In this document: positions 25,301 to 36,210 of the stretch, piece by piece | How the letters are laid out: the number at the start of each line of letters is the position of its first letter | How positions within the stretch are numbered: the first letter of the stretch is position 1 | From: Heterodera schachtii | Taxonomy: Eukaryota > Nematoda > Chromadorea > Rhabditida > Heteroderidae | DNA: 64,000 nucleotides | Reading direction: 5' to 3' | Assembly: GCA_023374025.1 (NCBI GenBank) | Contig: SIJG01000072.1 | Span: 85,089-149,088, forward strand | Translations under genes and position numbers: made by a program | Notes under the pieces: model-generated | What the model saw: only the letters and a program-made list of their open reading frames with translations | The model's database searches: none | What the model was told of the DNA's origin: nothing

Positions 25301-26950
25301 CTGGCCAAGGGATTCTCGACTCGGACTGGCCAAGGGATTCTCGAATTGGGACTGGCCAAGGGATTCCCGACTCGGACTGGCCAAGGGATTCCCGACTGGG
25401 ACTGGCGAAGGGATTCTCGAATTGGGACTGGCCAAGGGATTCTCGAATTGGGACTGGCCAAGGGATTCTCGAATTGGGACTGGCCAAGGGATTCTCGAAT
25501 TGGGACTGGCCAAGGGATTCTCGAATTGGGACTGGCCAAGGGATTCTCGATGGATCTCGGACTGGCCAAGGGATTCTCGATTGGGGCGGGTCAAGGGATT
25601 CCCGACTGGGACTGGCGAAGGGATTCTCGAATTGGGACTGGCCAAGGGATTCTCGAATTGGGACTGGCCAAGGGATTCTCGAATTGGGACTGGCCAAGGG
25701 ATTCTCGAATTGGGACTGGCCAAGGGATTCTCGACTCGGACTGGCCAAGGGATTCTCGATTGGGGCGGGTCAAGGGATTCCCGACTGGGACTGGCGAAGG
25801 GATTCCCGATTGGACTGGCCAAGGGATTCTCGATTGGGACTGGCCAAGGGATTCTCGAATTGGGACTGGCCAAGGGATTCTCGACTGGGACTGGCCAAGG
25901 GATTCTCGATTGGGGCGGGCCAAGGGATTCCCGACTGGGACTGGCGAAGGGATTCTCGAATTGGACTGGCCAAGGGATTCTCGAATTGGGACTGGCCAAG
26001 GGATTCTCGAATTGGGACTGGCCAAGGGATTCTCGAATTGGGACTGGCCAAGGGATTCTCGAATTGGGACTGGCCAAGGGATTCTCGAATTGGGACTGGC
26101 GAAGGGATTCTCGAATTGGGACTGGCCAAGGGATTCTCGACTGGGACTGGCCAAGGGATTCTCGATTGGGACTGGCCAAGGGATTCTCGAATTGGAACTG
26201 GCCAAGGGATTCTCGACTGGGACTGGCCAAGGGATTCTCGACTGGGACTGGCCAAGGGATTCTCGATTGGGACTGGCCAAGGGATTCTCGAATTGGAACT
26301 GGCCAAGGGATTCTCGATTGGGACTGGCCAAGGGATTCTCGAATTGGGACTGGCCAAGGGATTCTCGAATTGGGACTGGCCAAGGGATTCTCGAATTGGG
26401 ACTGGCCAAGGGATTCTCGAATTGGGACTGGCCAAGGGATTCTCGATTGGGACTGGCCAAGGGATTCTCGAATTGGGACTGGCCAAGGGATTCTCGATTG
26501 GGACTGGCCAAGGGATTCTCGAATTGGGACTGGCCAAGGGATTCTCGAATTGGGACTGGCCAAGGGATTCTCGAATTGGGACTGGCCAAGGGATTCTCGA
26601 ATTGGGACTGGCCAAGGGATTCTCGATTGGGACTGGCCAAGGGATTCTCGAATTGGGACTGGCCAAGGGATTCTCGAATTGGGACTGGCCAAGGGATTCT
26701 CGAATTGGGACTGGCCAAGGGATTCTCGATTGGGACTGGCCAAGGGATTCTCGAATTGGAATTGGCCAAGGGATTCTCGATTGGGACTGACCAAGGGATT
26801 CTCGATTGGGACTGACCAAGGGATTCACGACAGGGACTGGTCAAGGGAGCCTCGATTGGGACTGGCCAAGGGATTCTCGAATTGGAACTGGCCAAGGGAT
26901 TCTCGATTGGGACTGACCAAGGGATTCACGACAGGGACTGGTCAAGGGAT
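19388..26950. repeat. 25/26-bp minisatellite array, ~290 copies
   Basis: The unit is a 26-mer cycling as GAATTGGGACTGGCCAAGGG plus ATTCTC. The 25-bp variants start GACTGGG or GATTGGG, and other variants carry GGGGCGGGTC, GGCGAAGG or TTCCCGAC. Unit lengths of 25 and 26 shift the reading frame, and the unit lacks stop codons in most frames, so frames of more than 1,000 codons occur on both strands. Larger blocks are repeated at about 1.85 kb. The part from about 20,440 to 21,330 contains many units with missing bases. The array is flanked by AT-rich DNA on both sides. Confidence 0.97.
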
Positions 26951-28490
26951 TTTTTCAGGTCCTAGTCAGGCCAAATTTTTTTTGTTTAAACTAAACCCTG
27001 ACTGGGCTCGTGTGCAGACATTTGCCTCCCGTAAATTTACACTAACGAAAGGCTTGCATATAAATTTATTAAATTTTTATCAAATAAGCCACTAAAAATA
27101 AAAAATTGTTTTTCTTCGCTCCATCAAAATTCCCATTTTTCCTCCATACAATGCAGAAAATCTCTCACAATGAAAAAAAAAATGTAAATAACGGAATTCG
27201 TTGTGGTGGGTGGTCTTTCCATCGCTTTTTTCTTTTGTCGAATTGAATTGAATTGTACATAAACAATTTGTTTTATAGCTTTTCCCACGGATGTGTGGTC
27301 ATTTTTCGTTTTAGAGAAGAGCCAAAATTGAGTAAAATTTAAAAATTAATCGTTTCAAAAATTTTTAAGTCGTCGAAAAAAAATGAAAAATTTATTTTTT
27401 GTTCATTAAAAATAATTTGCTGCTGTTTGCTTTTGCTCCCACCACGAGGAAAACAATGGAAAAAAAAATTGTGGCGTGAAAAAATTGTGGAAATTTGATA
27501 AGGAAGAGGGAGATCAGAAATTTAAAAAAAAAAACAGAGTCGGAGGAAATGGCGTGAACCCGAGACGACGAGAATGAGTCGAGAATTCATGTGAAAAACA
27601 ACATCAATTTCCCGGCATTTTTTGGTTTTGGTTTCTCACAAAATTTAAGCGGAATTTAGCCCATAAAAAAACACCCGAAATCCTGCCCGCCGGTGCGAAA
27701 TCGAGTTTCTATCCTGATTAATACATTAATCGTGCTGATTATTGGATTTTTTGTGTGCTTAAAATTGCAGAAAAAGTGCTAAAAAAAAGTTATTTAAGTG
27801 CTAAAATCCCGAAAACCTCCAAGAAATAGGTGAAAAAATAGGCCAAAATTTAAAAAGCGCGCCGCAGGGCATGCAAAGCAAAAAAAAAAAAGAGTTCGTC
27901 GCCCGACGGGGGCGGTACTCCCTCAAGCCAAAATCCTGGGACAGTCTCTGATAAATACATGTATATACAATAATTGAAAAAAAACCTATAATTGCTCAAG
28001 AACGCAATTATATTTCAAAGGAATAGAAGAAATTAACAAAATTTGCCCGAGGCATTTTTAATTTTTTGTAAAAAATGATAGAAAATCGGCGGCGGGGAAT
28101 CCGCTCGGACAGAAGCATAAAAATGGCCACTCTCGATGGAGGGGGGGGGGGGATCACAGTTCAATCACAGTGTCTCGGATCTCGGCCAGGGCACAAAGTC
28201 CAATTTTGTTGTTACATGGATTTGTCGTGGTCGATCACTGAGACTGATCCGCCGCCGATCGCCGATCACCGATCAGCGGCCGTCGCTTTTTCGACGGAAT
28301 TATGATCCCGGCGACCTTTGAAATGCTTTATATATAATGTATGTATCGGGACGGATTGTAGTAGTGATTGAGTGAGTGTCCAACCCCCATTTTTTATTTC
28401 ATTTTTCATAAATCAGTGAAAATTGTGGTGCGATTAATGGCGGAGGGGGGGGGGGACACCGTGGAGATCGAATGGACAGATAATAAAACA
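26951..28490. other. Intergenic region after the minisatellite
   Basis: AT-rich with no recognised exon. The first bases after the array read TTTTTTCAGGTCCTAG. The region around 28,090-28,320 is GC-richer, with several GATCnnCGATC-like repeats and a poly-G tract at about 28,140. Frames there (60-76 codons) have no recognisable product. Confidence 0.45.
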
Positions 28491-28504
28491 CTGTGTGAGG
28501 GTGG

Positions 28505-28507
<3 letters not shown>

Positions 28508-28587
<80 letters not shown>
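28508..28587. repeat. (GA)n microsatellite, ~80 bp
   Basis: Pure GA dinucleotide tract followed by a poly-G run. Confidence 0.95.
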
Positions 28588-28589
<2 letters not shown>

Positions 28590-28596
<7 letters not shown>

Positions 28597-29260
28597 CAGA
28601 CAAAAGGCGGCAATAAATACATAAATACAAATAAAAACATATTTAAATGGAAAATGAATTAGAGGGGAGGGGGGGAGGGGGGCGGCAGACAAAAGGCGGC
28701 AATAAATATGTCGCCATAGGCATAATTTAAATAAAAAATTAATAATTAAAATGAAATAAAAATGTGAGGGTGCGGGAGGGGAAGACGAAAAACGAAAAGC
28801 CGTCAAAAAGTCTAAAGTTGACAATAAATTAAAATTAAAAATATATAATAAATATAGTTAAAATTCTAAGGGTGGGGAGGGGGGGGGGGGAGACGAAAAG
28901 CGGCAGTAATTAAATATTAAAAAATTATAATTAAAATTAAATAAAATTATGAGAGTGAGCGAGAGGAAGACGGAAAACGGCAAAAACATAAATAAAAATA
29001 TTTAAATAAAAAAAAATTGTAATTTAAATAAAAAAATAAAATTTGTGAGGGTGGGGGAGGGAGGGACAGACAAAGCCAAAAGTCAAAAGAGGCATAATTA
29101 AATAAAAAAATTTATAATTAAATGAAATAAAAATTGTGAGGGTGGGCGGAGGGCGGACAAACGGCGGCAATAAAAACAAAATGTAAAAAATTATAATTTA
29201 AATAAATAAAATCATAGGATTGGTGAAGGGGAACACACCGCGAACGGCAAATAAATATGA
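28590..29260. repeat. Degenerate tandem repeat, ~100-bp unit, about seven copies
   Basis: Each copy has a purine block such as GTGAGGGTGGGGGAGG, then GACnAAAnGGCGGCAATAAA, then an AT-rich tail of TAAAAAATTATAATTAAA type. The copies have diverged and differ in length. Confidence 0.7.
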
Positions 29261-30012
29261 ATAATAAAAAAAAATTTTTTGTGTGTGTGGGTAGGAAATG
29301 CTATAAAAAATTTGGGGGCAAAAAATAATTTTTAAAATTTAAGAGACAATAAAATGAGGCATTAAGAATTACCGGATAATTATGGCAGCGTAAAAAAAAA
29401 GTTGATTAGGCACAATAAATGTTGGCAATTAGGAAAATCAGGCACCAAAAATTGCAGAAAATGGGGCACGAAAAAAATAGCAGCCCGAAATTTGTAAAAT
29501 GACAAAAATTGGCACCGAATTCTAAGAATTGTCATAAAATTAATATTGTTTAAAAGTTCAAACTATGGACAATTTAGGAATGTTTTTGTTTAATTTATAA
29601 AGAAAAATCAAAGAAAATATCTGCCTAACGAAAGACATAGAATTGACAAATTTTTCGTTGAATTGAAAAATTTTGTTAGGAAAAGCTTCAATTATTGATT
29701 TTTTAAATTTATAGAAATTTAGTGCAATATGAAAAATTTTGAAAAAAAAGTTTCCGGTTTTTAGACGTTGAGACGAGAGAAAATATATTTATGTATTTAA
29801 AAACGGAAAAACAAACAAACAAACAACAAATAGCATCAAAAATTATTATTAGATCCACTCCAATTCATCACCATTATTATCAAAATAATCGACCAATTTG
29901 TCAAATGCATAAATCACTTTCACATAAATAATGTGACACCATTTTCGCCATGGAGACAAAGGCCTAAAAATTTGGCAGAATTATTTGAACAAAAGCAAAT
30001 CAAGTTTTTTGG
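29261..30012. other. AT-rich intergenic, nothing recognised
   Basis: A/T-rich sequence without recognised exons, inverted elements or tandem arrays beyond short homopolymers. Confidence 0.5.
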
Positions 30013-30819
30013 GTACTTCCGGGTTTTGCCACCCCCCTGAATTTTTTTTCTAATAATTTTTACCCCCCCCCCCCCCCCTCGAAAAAAATAAACTAAAAGC
30101 AAACATCAATAATGAGATTTTACGAAATATTGTTGCCTTTATGCCAACTAGGTATTTAAATTTTTGTTTTTTCAAATTTTAAACTTTTTCACTTAAAACA
30201 CGTTGTAGCTAAAATTAAACGTCAGATTCGTGATCAGTAGGGCTTGCAAAAATATGCACAAAAAGTGGTCAAAATATGTACATAAATATGTAAAAAAAAA
30301 TCCCGAAATATGTAAAAAAAATACCAAAATATATAATAAATTTTTTTAAATTGTTATTTTTTAGAAAAAATTTCTTTGTAAAGGGTGAAATAGGCAAAAA
30401 AAAATGGGGGACAGGACATAATTTTGGCCGGCGAAATTTCGGTGCGGCGAAATTTTGGGGTGCACCCCAAAAAATGCCATAAAAATGACCTAAATAGGCT
30501 TAGAATCACACATTTTTATATTTAAAAATTAATTTTTGGTATTTTCTTTTTTGAAAAAACCGATTTTAAGGGTACATTTTTTTAAATTTTTCTCAAAAAT
30601 TTAGAAAAAAATAAAAACTACCAAATATGTAAGTAAAAGTCTCAACTTTTGTTCGCAAACACAAAAAGAAAGTGTTTTTCCTACTATTTAGAGCATGGAG
30701 AAGCCAGGGGAAAAAAAAATGTATTTACATAAAATTGCCAGCCCTAGTGATCACTGATCAGCATCAAAAATTATTTTAAAAAAAAATTTCAGGGGGGGGT
30801 GGCAAAACCCGGAAGTACC
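30013..30819. mobile_element. TIR element (~807 bp) with a second element nested inside
   Basis: The left end GTACTTCCGGGTTTTGCCAC and right end GTGGCAAAACCCGGAAGTAC are exact inverted copies, each followed inward by a C6-7 or G6-7 run and TGAA/TTCA. The interior is interrupted by the hAT-like element at 30,238-30,746. The right end lies 12 bp from the stop codon of the F-box-family gene. Confidence 0.8.
30238..30746. mobile_element. hAT-like MITE nested in the 30-kb TIR element
   Basis: Ends TAGGGCTTGCAA on the left and TTGCCAGCCCTA on the right are inverted repeats with one difference. The flanks GTGATCAG and GTGATCAC form an 8-bp target-site duplication with one mismatch. The interior is AT-rich without a transposase frame. 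It probably belongs with the 34,490 element, whose ends start TAGGGCT. Confidence 0.7.
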
Positions 30820-30831
30820 GTTTTTTGTTGC

Positions 30832-33245
30832 TCACCCAATGCAACTTTTGACAGGGAAAAACACAAAGTCGACATTGTTCAAAGCGTCCAAATTTTCGTT
30901 CTCCCATTGAAGCGCCGCCGCCTTTTCACTAATTGGGCCTCGGTTAATGATCCATCGGTTGTCCGATGCGTTTTTAATTGCTTTGATCAATGTCAGCATT
31001 TCCTTGGTCTGTTCGTTCACGAATTCAAATGGCACAATTGGCATTGACGGATGGGTAAACTGAATTTTGTAACGGACGGAAGTGGTGGCATTGTGAAATT
31101 TCTAAACAATGGAAAACAAAAAATTAAAAGGCATAATCAAAATCAGTTGCTGGGACTTATACAGTTTAGGCCAAATGAATTTTTCTTTAAAAGACATAAA
31201 AAATGTAACCATGGGATCTTAGGGGTCGCTGATCATGACAATATGACATCAATTTCGACCAATTTCGAACCCCGGACCATTTTTAAACCAATTTTGGAAC
31301 ACAAATGTGGATTTTGATGAAAAATAAATGTTCGAATCCGGGGTTCGGAATTGGTCGAAATGGGTGTCATATTCATGATCAGCAACCCCAAAAACTCCAT
31401 GGTTACATTTTTATGTCTTTAAACAAAAAAAAAAAATTCATGTTTGCCTAAACTGTATACCGTATATGCTCTAATTATCCACCTGTCTCCATTAATCCCA
31501 CTGTCTCCATTAATCCCCCCCCCCTTTCTGAGGAGGTTGAATAATAATCACCCCGTCTCCATTTATCCCCCCGGGGGGATAAATGGAATTTTTATTTTTT
31601 CGGAAAAAAATTTTTTTCTTCGAAAACTCGTGAAAACATGCTTATGGAGGTTTTCGGGGTCGGAGAACCCGATTCCAACATTCATTTTACCAATTTCGAG
31701 TCCCTGACCCGAATTCGAAAAAAAAGTTGAAACTCAAAATTTTCAAAATTCTCACTTTTGTTCCAAAATTGACCAAAATAAGCTAAATCCAGTCAAAAAC
31801 CATTGAAACATCGAAAAATAATTATTCTGTACAGATATGAACATAAAAGTGAATTTAGAAATTTTTGAATTTTCGACTTTTTTGTTCGAATTCGGTTCCG
31901 GGATTCGAAATTGGTAAAAATGAATGTTGGATTCGGGTTCCCCGACCAGAAAACTCCCATAAACATGTTTTCACTGCTTTATAGAATAAAATTTTTTTTA
32001 TAATATTATCATAATACAGAAAATTCTCTTACTTCACCGGGACCAGAACCTGAACTCCTTTTCAGCAAAGATATGGCCACAACACCTCTTTGAAATTGTT
32101 GACCCATTCCACATCATTTGATTCTTTCAAAAGGCAACTCAATCGGTTCGGCTTCCCATCTTTCCTCAAGCTGTGCAACCATTTTGACAACATTTGGCCA
32201 ACAGAAGTTGTTGCATTTGGCTGCTCGTCAAAATCAGCAATCGCCGCGGGCGACAAATAAAAAGAATCGATTGAATGCAACTGCTTGTGATCAGTGAGCA
32301 TTGTGGGAGAAGTGCGGCCACGCAATTTGTCCAAATGATCATCGTCAATAAAGCCGAAAAGGCGAATGTTTGGTGCGAAAATGGGCCAAATTTCATGGGC
32401 AAAAGCATCCCAAACATGGTGGTCATCTGCGATTTGTGAAAACGGAACATTCAAGCGCAACTTGGTGCCGTTGTTCCAAATGTGCTGATTGGAGCGGAGA
32501 AATGCAATGACGTCATGATCAATGTACCTTAAAAGAATGAATGCTTTTATTGCCACACATAATGCTTTTTGAATGGGGGGGGGGCTCTTCTATTGCAGTT
32601 CACACGACAATAAAATATTTTGGCAATTTTAATGCAACATAACTTTTCCAGGAAGCATCCAAATTAAGCATTCTTAGTATCATTCGATAGCCCTAAGCGT
32701 CATGAATTAGCCTGCAAAATTTCTTAAAATTTTGTTGCGTTTCAAAAAAGTTATGACCAAAAATGTTTAGAAAACCAGCTTTTTGAAATTTTGCAGACTA
32801 CTAGAAGACTCTTAGCGCTACCGAATGATACTAAGAATGCTTAATTTGGATGCTTCTTGGAAAAGTTATGTTGCATTAAAGTTGCCAAAATATTTTATGG
32901 TCGTGAGTCTTTTTTTTATGGTCCTATGCACTGCAATAGAGCCTTTCGAATTACCTAATCCGAAGGGATTTAAAGCGAATTTTGTTGGGCAGCGGATGAG
33001 CCGGCAACGGAAACGTCACAGAATTGCCAACATCAATAAACACAGAAAATTCTGGCGCCGCTATGTCACTGTCGTCCTTGCGACAAACATTGATTGTTCT
33101 CCAAATTGTCCATTTCCGCCGTTTGCAATCGAAATGTTTGTTGACCAGCAAATTGAAACGAGGCGAAATCAGTGCCAATTTGAGGCCGAGTTGAGGGCGA
33201 TCAAAAAAGGGCAGAGTGTCCAACCAAACATCGCTGCACACCCAA
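30832..33245 (-). CDS. F-box-like protein of a nematode (Heteroderidae-type) family, 5' end incomplete
   Basis: Exons (minus): 33245-32955, 32527-32086 and 31101-30832. The junctions are AG|G for Arg and a phase-0 join after FKE. The first exon begins at a TTCAG acceptor and reads CSDVWLDTLPFFDRPQLGLK, like the F-box-type segment at the start of a large cyst-nematode family. The middle exon carries YIDHDVIAFLRSNQ and IWPIFAPNIRLFGF, also family features. The last has VPFEFVNEQTKEMLTL and RWIINRGPI and ends at a TGA. Family members probably act as substrate adaptors of SCF ubiquitin ligases or are degenerate relatives; the role here is unproven. No start codon is seen, so an upstream exon is missing or lost. 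The first intron holds a 305-bp palindrome. Family assignment rests on remembered sequence patterns. Confidence 0.72.
31156..31459. mobile_element. Palindromic repeat in the last intron of the F-box-family gene
   Basis: The left arm TATACAGTTTAGGCCAAATG... and right arm ...CATGTTTGCCTAAACTGTATA mirror each other. They include inner segments GGGGTCGCTGATCATGA and TCATGATCAGCAACCCC. Related to the inner arms of the 5,510-6,112 element. Confidence 0.7.
31610..31985. mobile_element. Palindromic repeat with GGGTCGGAGAACCCGATTCC-type core
   Basis: Inverted arms: AAAACATGCTTATGGAGGTT with GGGGTCGGAGAACCCGATTC on the left, and GGATTCGGGTTCCCCGACC with ATAAACATGTTTT on the right. A second member with the same core is at 33,765-34,115. 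It also lies in an F-box-family gene intron. Confidence 0.7.
32602..32906. mobile_element. 305-bp palindromic MITE in the first intron of the F-box-family gene
   Basis: The left arm ACGACAATAAAATATTTTGG continues into AATGCAACATAACTTTTCCA, and the right arm is its near-exact reverse complement. The inner part contains GTATCATTCGATAGCCCTAA, the core shared with the elements at 8,893, 33,312, 42,955 and 46,218. Confidence 0.8.
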
Positions 33246-33311
33246 CTGAATGAGTTGTGTGGGCATTGGTAGGTAGTTTAGTTGAAAAGGTAATAGTGCC
33301 GATGGGTGCTA

Positions 33312-33700
33312 GGTCGAAGGACAAAAAGTGCAAATTTGTCGAAGGACAAAAAGTGCAAAATTTGCTAAATTTTTGAGTAAATCCACTTAGGTATAACTTT
33401 TCTTAGATGCAACTAAATTGTACAATTGGTATCATTCGATAGCCCTAAGAGTTCTCTATTAGGCTGCCAAATTTCAAAAAATTTTATCCAAGTTTTTCAA
33501 AAGTTCTAGCCAAAAAAATGAAAAAATTGTCATAACTTTTGAAAAACTTAAATAAATTTTTTTGAAATTTGGCAGGCTAATAGAGAACTCTTAGGGCTAT
33601 CTAATGATACCAAGATTGTACAATTTGATTGCGACTAAGAAAAGTTATGAGTGGATTTAGTCAAAAATTCAGCAAATTTTGCACTTTTTGTCCTTCGACC
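33312..33700. mobile_element. 389-bp palindromic MITE
   Basis: Starts GGTCGAAGGACAAAAAGTGC and ends with the inverted GCACTTTTTGTCCTTCGACC. The arms include ATAACTTTTCTTAG and the shared core GGTATCATTCGATAGCCCTA with its mirror. It lies 5' of the visible F-box-family exon. Confidence 0.82.
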
Positions 33701-33764
33701 CACCACGGTGCCGATGGTAGCCAGCCCCCCTTTTCTCGAAAAAAATGAAAAAAAATTTTTTTTT

Positions 33765-34115
33765 TTCTCGAAATAAAGTCATTTTAGGGATTTTCAGGGT
33801 CGGAGAATCCGATCCGATTCTGAAATTCATTTTGAACTAATTTCGAACCTTGGACCCGAACTCGAACAAAAAGTCGAAACCTCAAATTTTTCGAATTTCC
33901 ATTTTTAGTCTAAAAAGGGTTTAAATGATCTTTTATTGAAGCACTAATGACTTTAACTTCGTTTTCATGTGTTAAAACAAAGTTTCAAACAAAACTAAAA
34001 ATCGAAAAATTTGAATTTTCGACTTTTTGTTCAAATTCGGGTCCGGGAATCGTATTGTGTCGAAATAGATATCAGAATCGGGTTCTCCGATCCTGAAAAC
34101 CCCTAAAATGTGAAT
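33765..34115. mobile_element. Palindromic repeat, GGGTCGGAGAATCC core
   Basis: Inverted arms around CATTTTAGGGATTTTCAGGG and TCGGAGAATCCGAT on the left, with ATCGGGTTCTCCGATCCTG and AAACCCCTAAAATG on the right. Same family as 31,610-31,985. Confidence 0.65.
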
Positions 34116-34489
34116 TTGTTGTAACTTTTAAAATTTGCCTTACCGTTTGTTCATTTTAAGGCAATTAGCACAATAGTGTCGCCTTTCGAATGATGTAACA
34201 CAAGCGGCCAGAATTATTGCGTTGGAAATATTTTTATTTTTTATTTTATTAATGAGAGGAAAATCAAAAAAACAAACATTTTTATAGTCACGAAAACCGG
34301 AAATGATGAAGGGATGCATTAGGCTCAATTTTTACGTTTTCGCGCGAGTATGTGCCGCACATACATTTCGACCTATTTCGAATTCCAAACCCGAATTCGA
34401 ACAATTATTATTATTTTTTATTTTTGCTTTTATTTACTCGAATAAAGTCAACCAACATACACATTATCCAAAAGCCCATAAGTTATGTC

Positions 34490-35072
34490 TAGGGCTCGGA
34501 TTTATAGTTGCTAAAAACTGCCAAAATAATTAGTTTTTAATTTCTAAAAAAACCCCAAAATAGTTGCTAAAAATAGGTAAATAGTTGCTAAAAAGTTCCG
34601 AATTTAGGGGGTGTAAAATCGAAATTTTTCTTCAAAAAGCAAAAATATTTTGCCAAATCATTAAGAATATTAAATAATTTTCAAAATCAAAAATTCTCGT
34701 CAAGAAAATAAACAAATAAATTTTGGAGGTGAATTTTTGAGAAATTTTTCATTTATCAGAGGTGCATTTTTGAAAATTTTCGGGTCGATTCTTAGGGGTG
34801 TATTTTTGAAAAAAAATGTTGAGTCGATTCTTAGGGGTGTATTTTTCGTTTTTATTGCATTTTTGTTAACAAATTTTGGGCAAAACGCCAAAATAGTTGA
34901 AAATAGTTTTTTTCAAAATTTTTATAGTTGCTAAAAATAAAAAAACTAGAAAATAGTTGCTAATAACTCGAAAAGTAGCTTAACAACAGCCGAAAAAAAC
35001 ACGTTTTTCGTACATTTCAGGCCACGGGGAGCTCAGGAAAAAATAGTGAAAAAACTATAAATCCGAGCCCTA
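34490..35072. mobile_element. hAT-type MITE with perfect 8-bp target-site duplication
   Basis: Ends TAGGGCTCGGATTTATAGTT and AACTATAAATCCGAGCCCTA (nearly exact) are inverted. GTTATGTC flanks it on both sides (34,482-34,489 and 35,073-35,080). The interior has TAGTTGCTAAAAA repeats and no transposase. A related body without clear ends is at 36,785-37,265. Confidence 0.88.
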
Positions 35073-35149
35073 GTTATGTCTTCAATCTTTGCACTATCGC
35101 CAAAATAATTATTTATTTTTTTTTCAAATTCGGTGTAATTTCACTAGTG

Positions 35150-35320
35150 AAATTTAGCCCCGTTAGTCCCGGCCAAAATGGCCGGGACCGGGACTTGGAA
35201 AATGGACTGGGACGGGACCCCGGGACCGGGACTCCCGGTGGTTTGTTCAAAAAACGGGACCGGGACCGGGAGTCCCGGCAAAATCCCGGCGGGATCCCGG
35301 TCCCGTCCGGGCCCTACTAT
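35150..35320. repeat. GGGACCGGGA-rich GC patch
   Basis: Many near-palindromic copies of GGGACCGGGA, TCCCGGT and CCCGGCAAAATCCCGG in about 170 bp, standing out from the AT-rich surroundings. Composition resembles the 166-bp TIR element at 15,999, but I could not define ends. Confidence 0.55.
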
Positions 35321-35381
35321 TTATTGTTTTTCAACTTCTCCTTGTCCTATTGTAATCCTTTCAAATTTGTGTGCTTCTGAT

Positions 35382-36049
35382 CAGGGATGGCACGGATTCC
35401 GACTTCCGACATTTTTGGGGTCGGAATTCCGACTTCCGAAAATTTTTGATAAAATGGAATTTTTCGGAACTTTTTTTTTGAGTTTTTTTTTAAATTAGCA
35501 ATTTTTGTACAATTTTTGTCAATAAATTGCACTAAATTATCAATTTTTTTTTCCGGCGGCGCCTATCGGCACCGCCGCACCTTAAAATCCATATCTTCCT
35601 GAAAATTTGCTCAGAATCTCTAAATTTGGTCATTTTTTCTACAAAATCTGTTAACAAATCGCATTAAAAATCACTAAAATTTTCCCGGCGGCGCCAATCG
35701 GCACGCCGGACACCTCCCCCCCCCCCCCGTTCCCCAAATTTTCTTTGAATAAAGCGCGCCGCAAAAAAGGGTGTAACTGTCCCAAAAAAAAATTCTAAAA
35801 TAACGTAATAAAAATATTTTGATGAAAAGCATTGAAAATTTTTCAAACAAATCTAGAAATATACTAAAAACATTTTGAAATCACCTTTTACATGGTTAAG
35901 AATTTTAAAATTTAGCCTAATAAAATATTTAAACTTTTTTATTATATTTTTAAATTTTTTTTGAAAAATTCCGACTTCCGACATTTTTGGGGTCGGAATT
36001 CCGACTTCAGAGTTCCGAAAAATTTTTGGGCCTCGGAATTCCATCCCTG
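35382..36049. mobile_element. hAT-type non-autonomous element, 668 bp
   Basis: Ends CAGGGATGGCACGGATTCC and GGAATTCCATCCCTG are inverted repeats. CTTCTGAT is duplicated exactly on both sides (35,374-35,381 and 36,050-36,057). Subterminal copies of TTCCGACTTCCGACATTTTT lie near both ends. Two GGCGGCGCC...ATCGGCACnGCCG palindromic cores near 35,556 and 35,688 match the core in the 11,157 element and at 63,051. No transposase frame. Confidence 0.9.
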
Positions 36050-36210
36050 CTTCTGATCACTTTTAGGCGAATTTGGGTAACCAATTCATTTTTCAAATGC
36101 CTAAAAGAGTTATTTCAAAAAATGAATAAAAGTGAAATCAGTAAAAAATAAGTAAGGATTTTCCGTTATCAATAAAAATGTAAAATGAATTATTTAATTT
36201 TTTATTTTTA

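Noticed and set aside
19356..27095. Very long open frames (up to 1,834 codons) as giant repeat proteins
   Set aside because: They exist in several frames on both strands of a 25/26-bp minisatellite whose unit lacks stops; no start, splice or family evidence supports translation.
28368..28824. Arg-Glu or Ser-Leu repeat proteins around 28.5 kb
   Set aside because: Products of the (GA)n tract.
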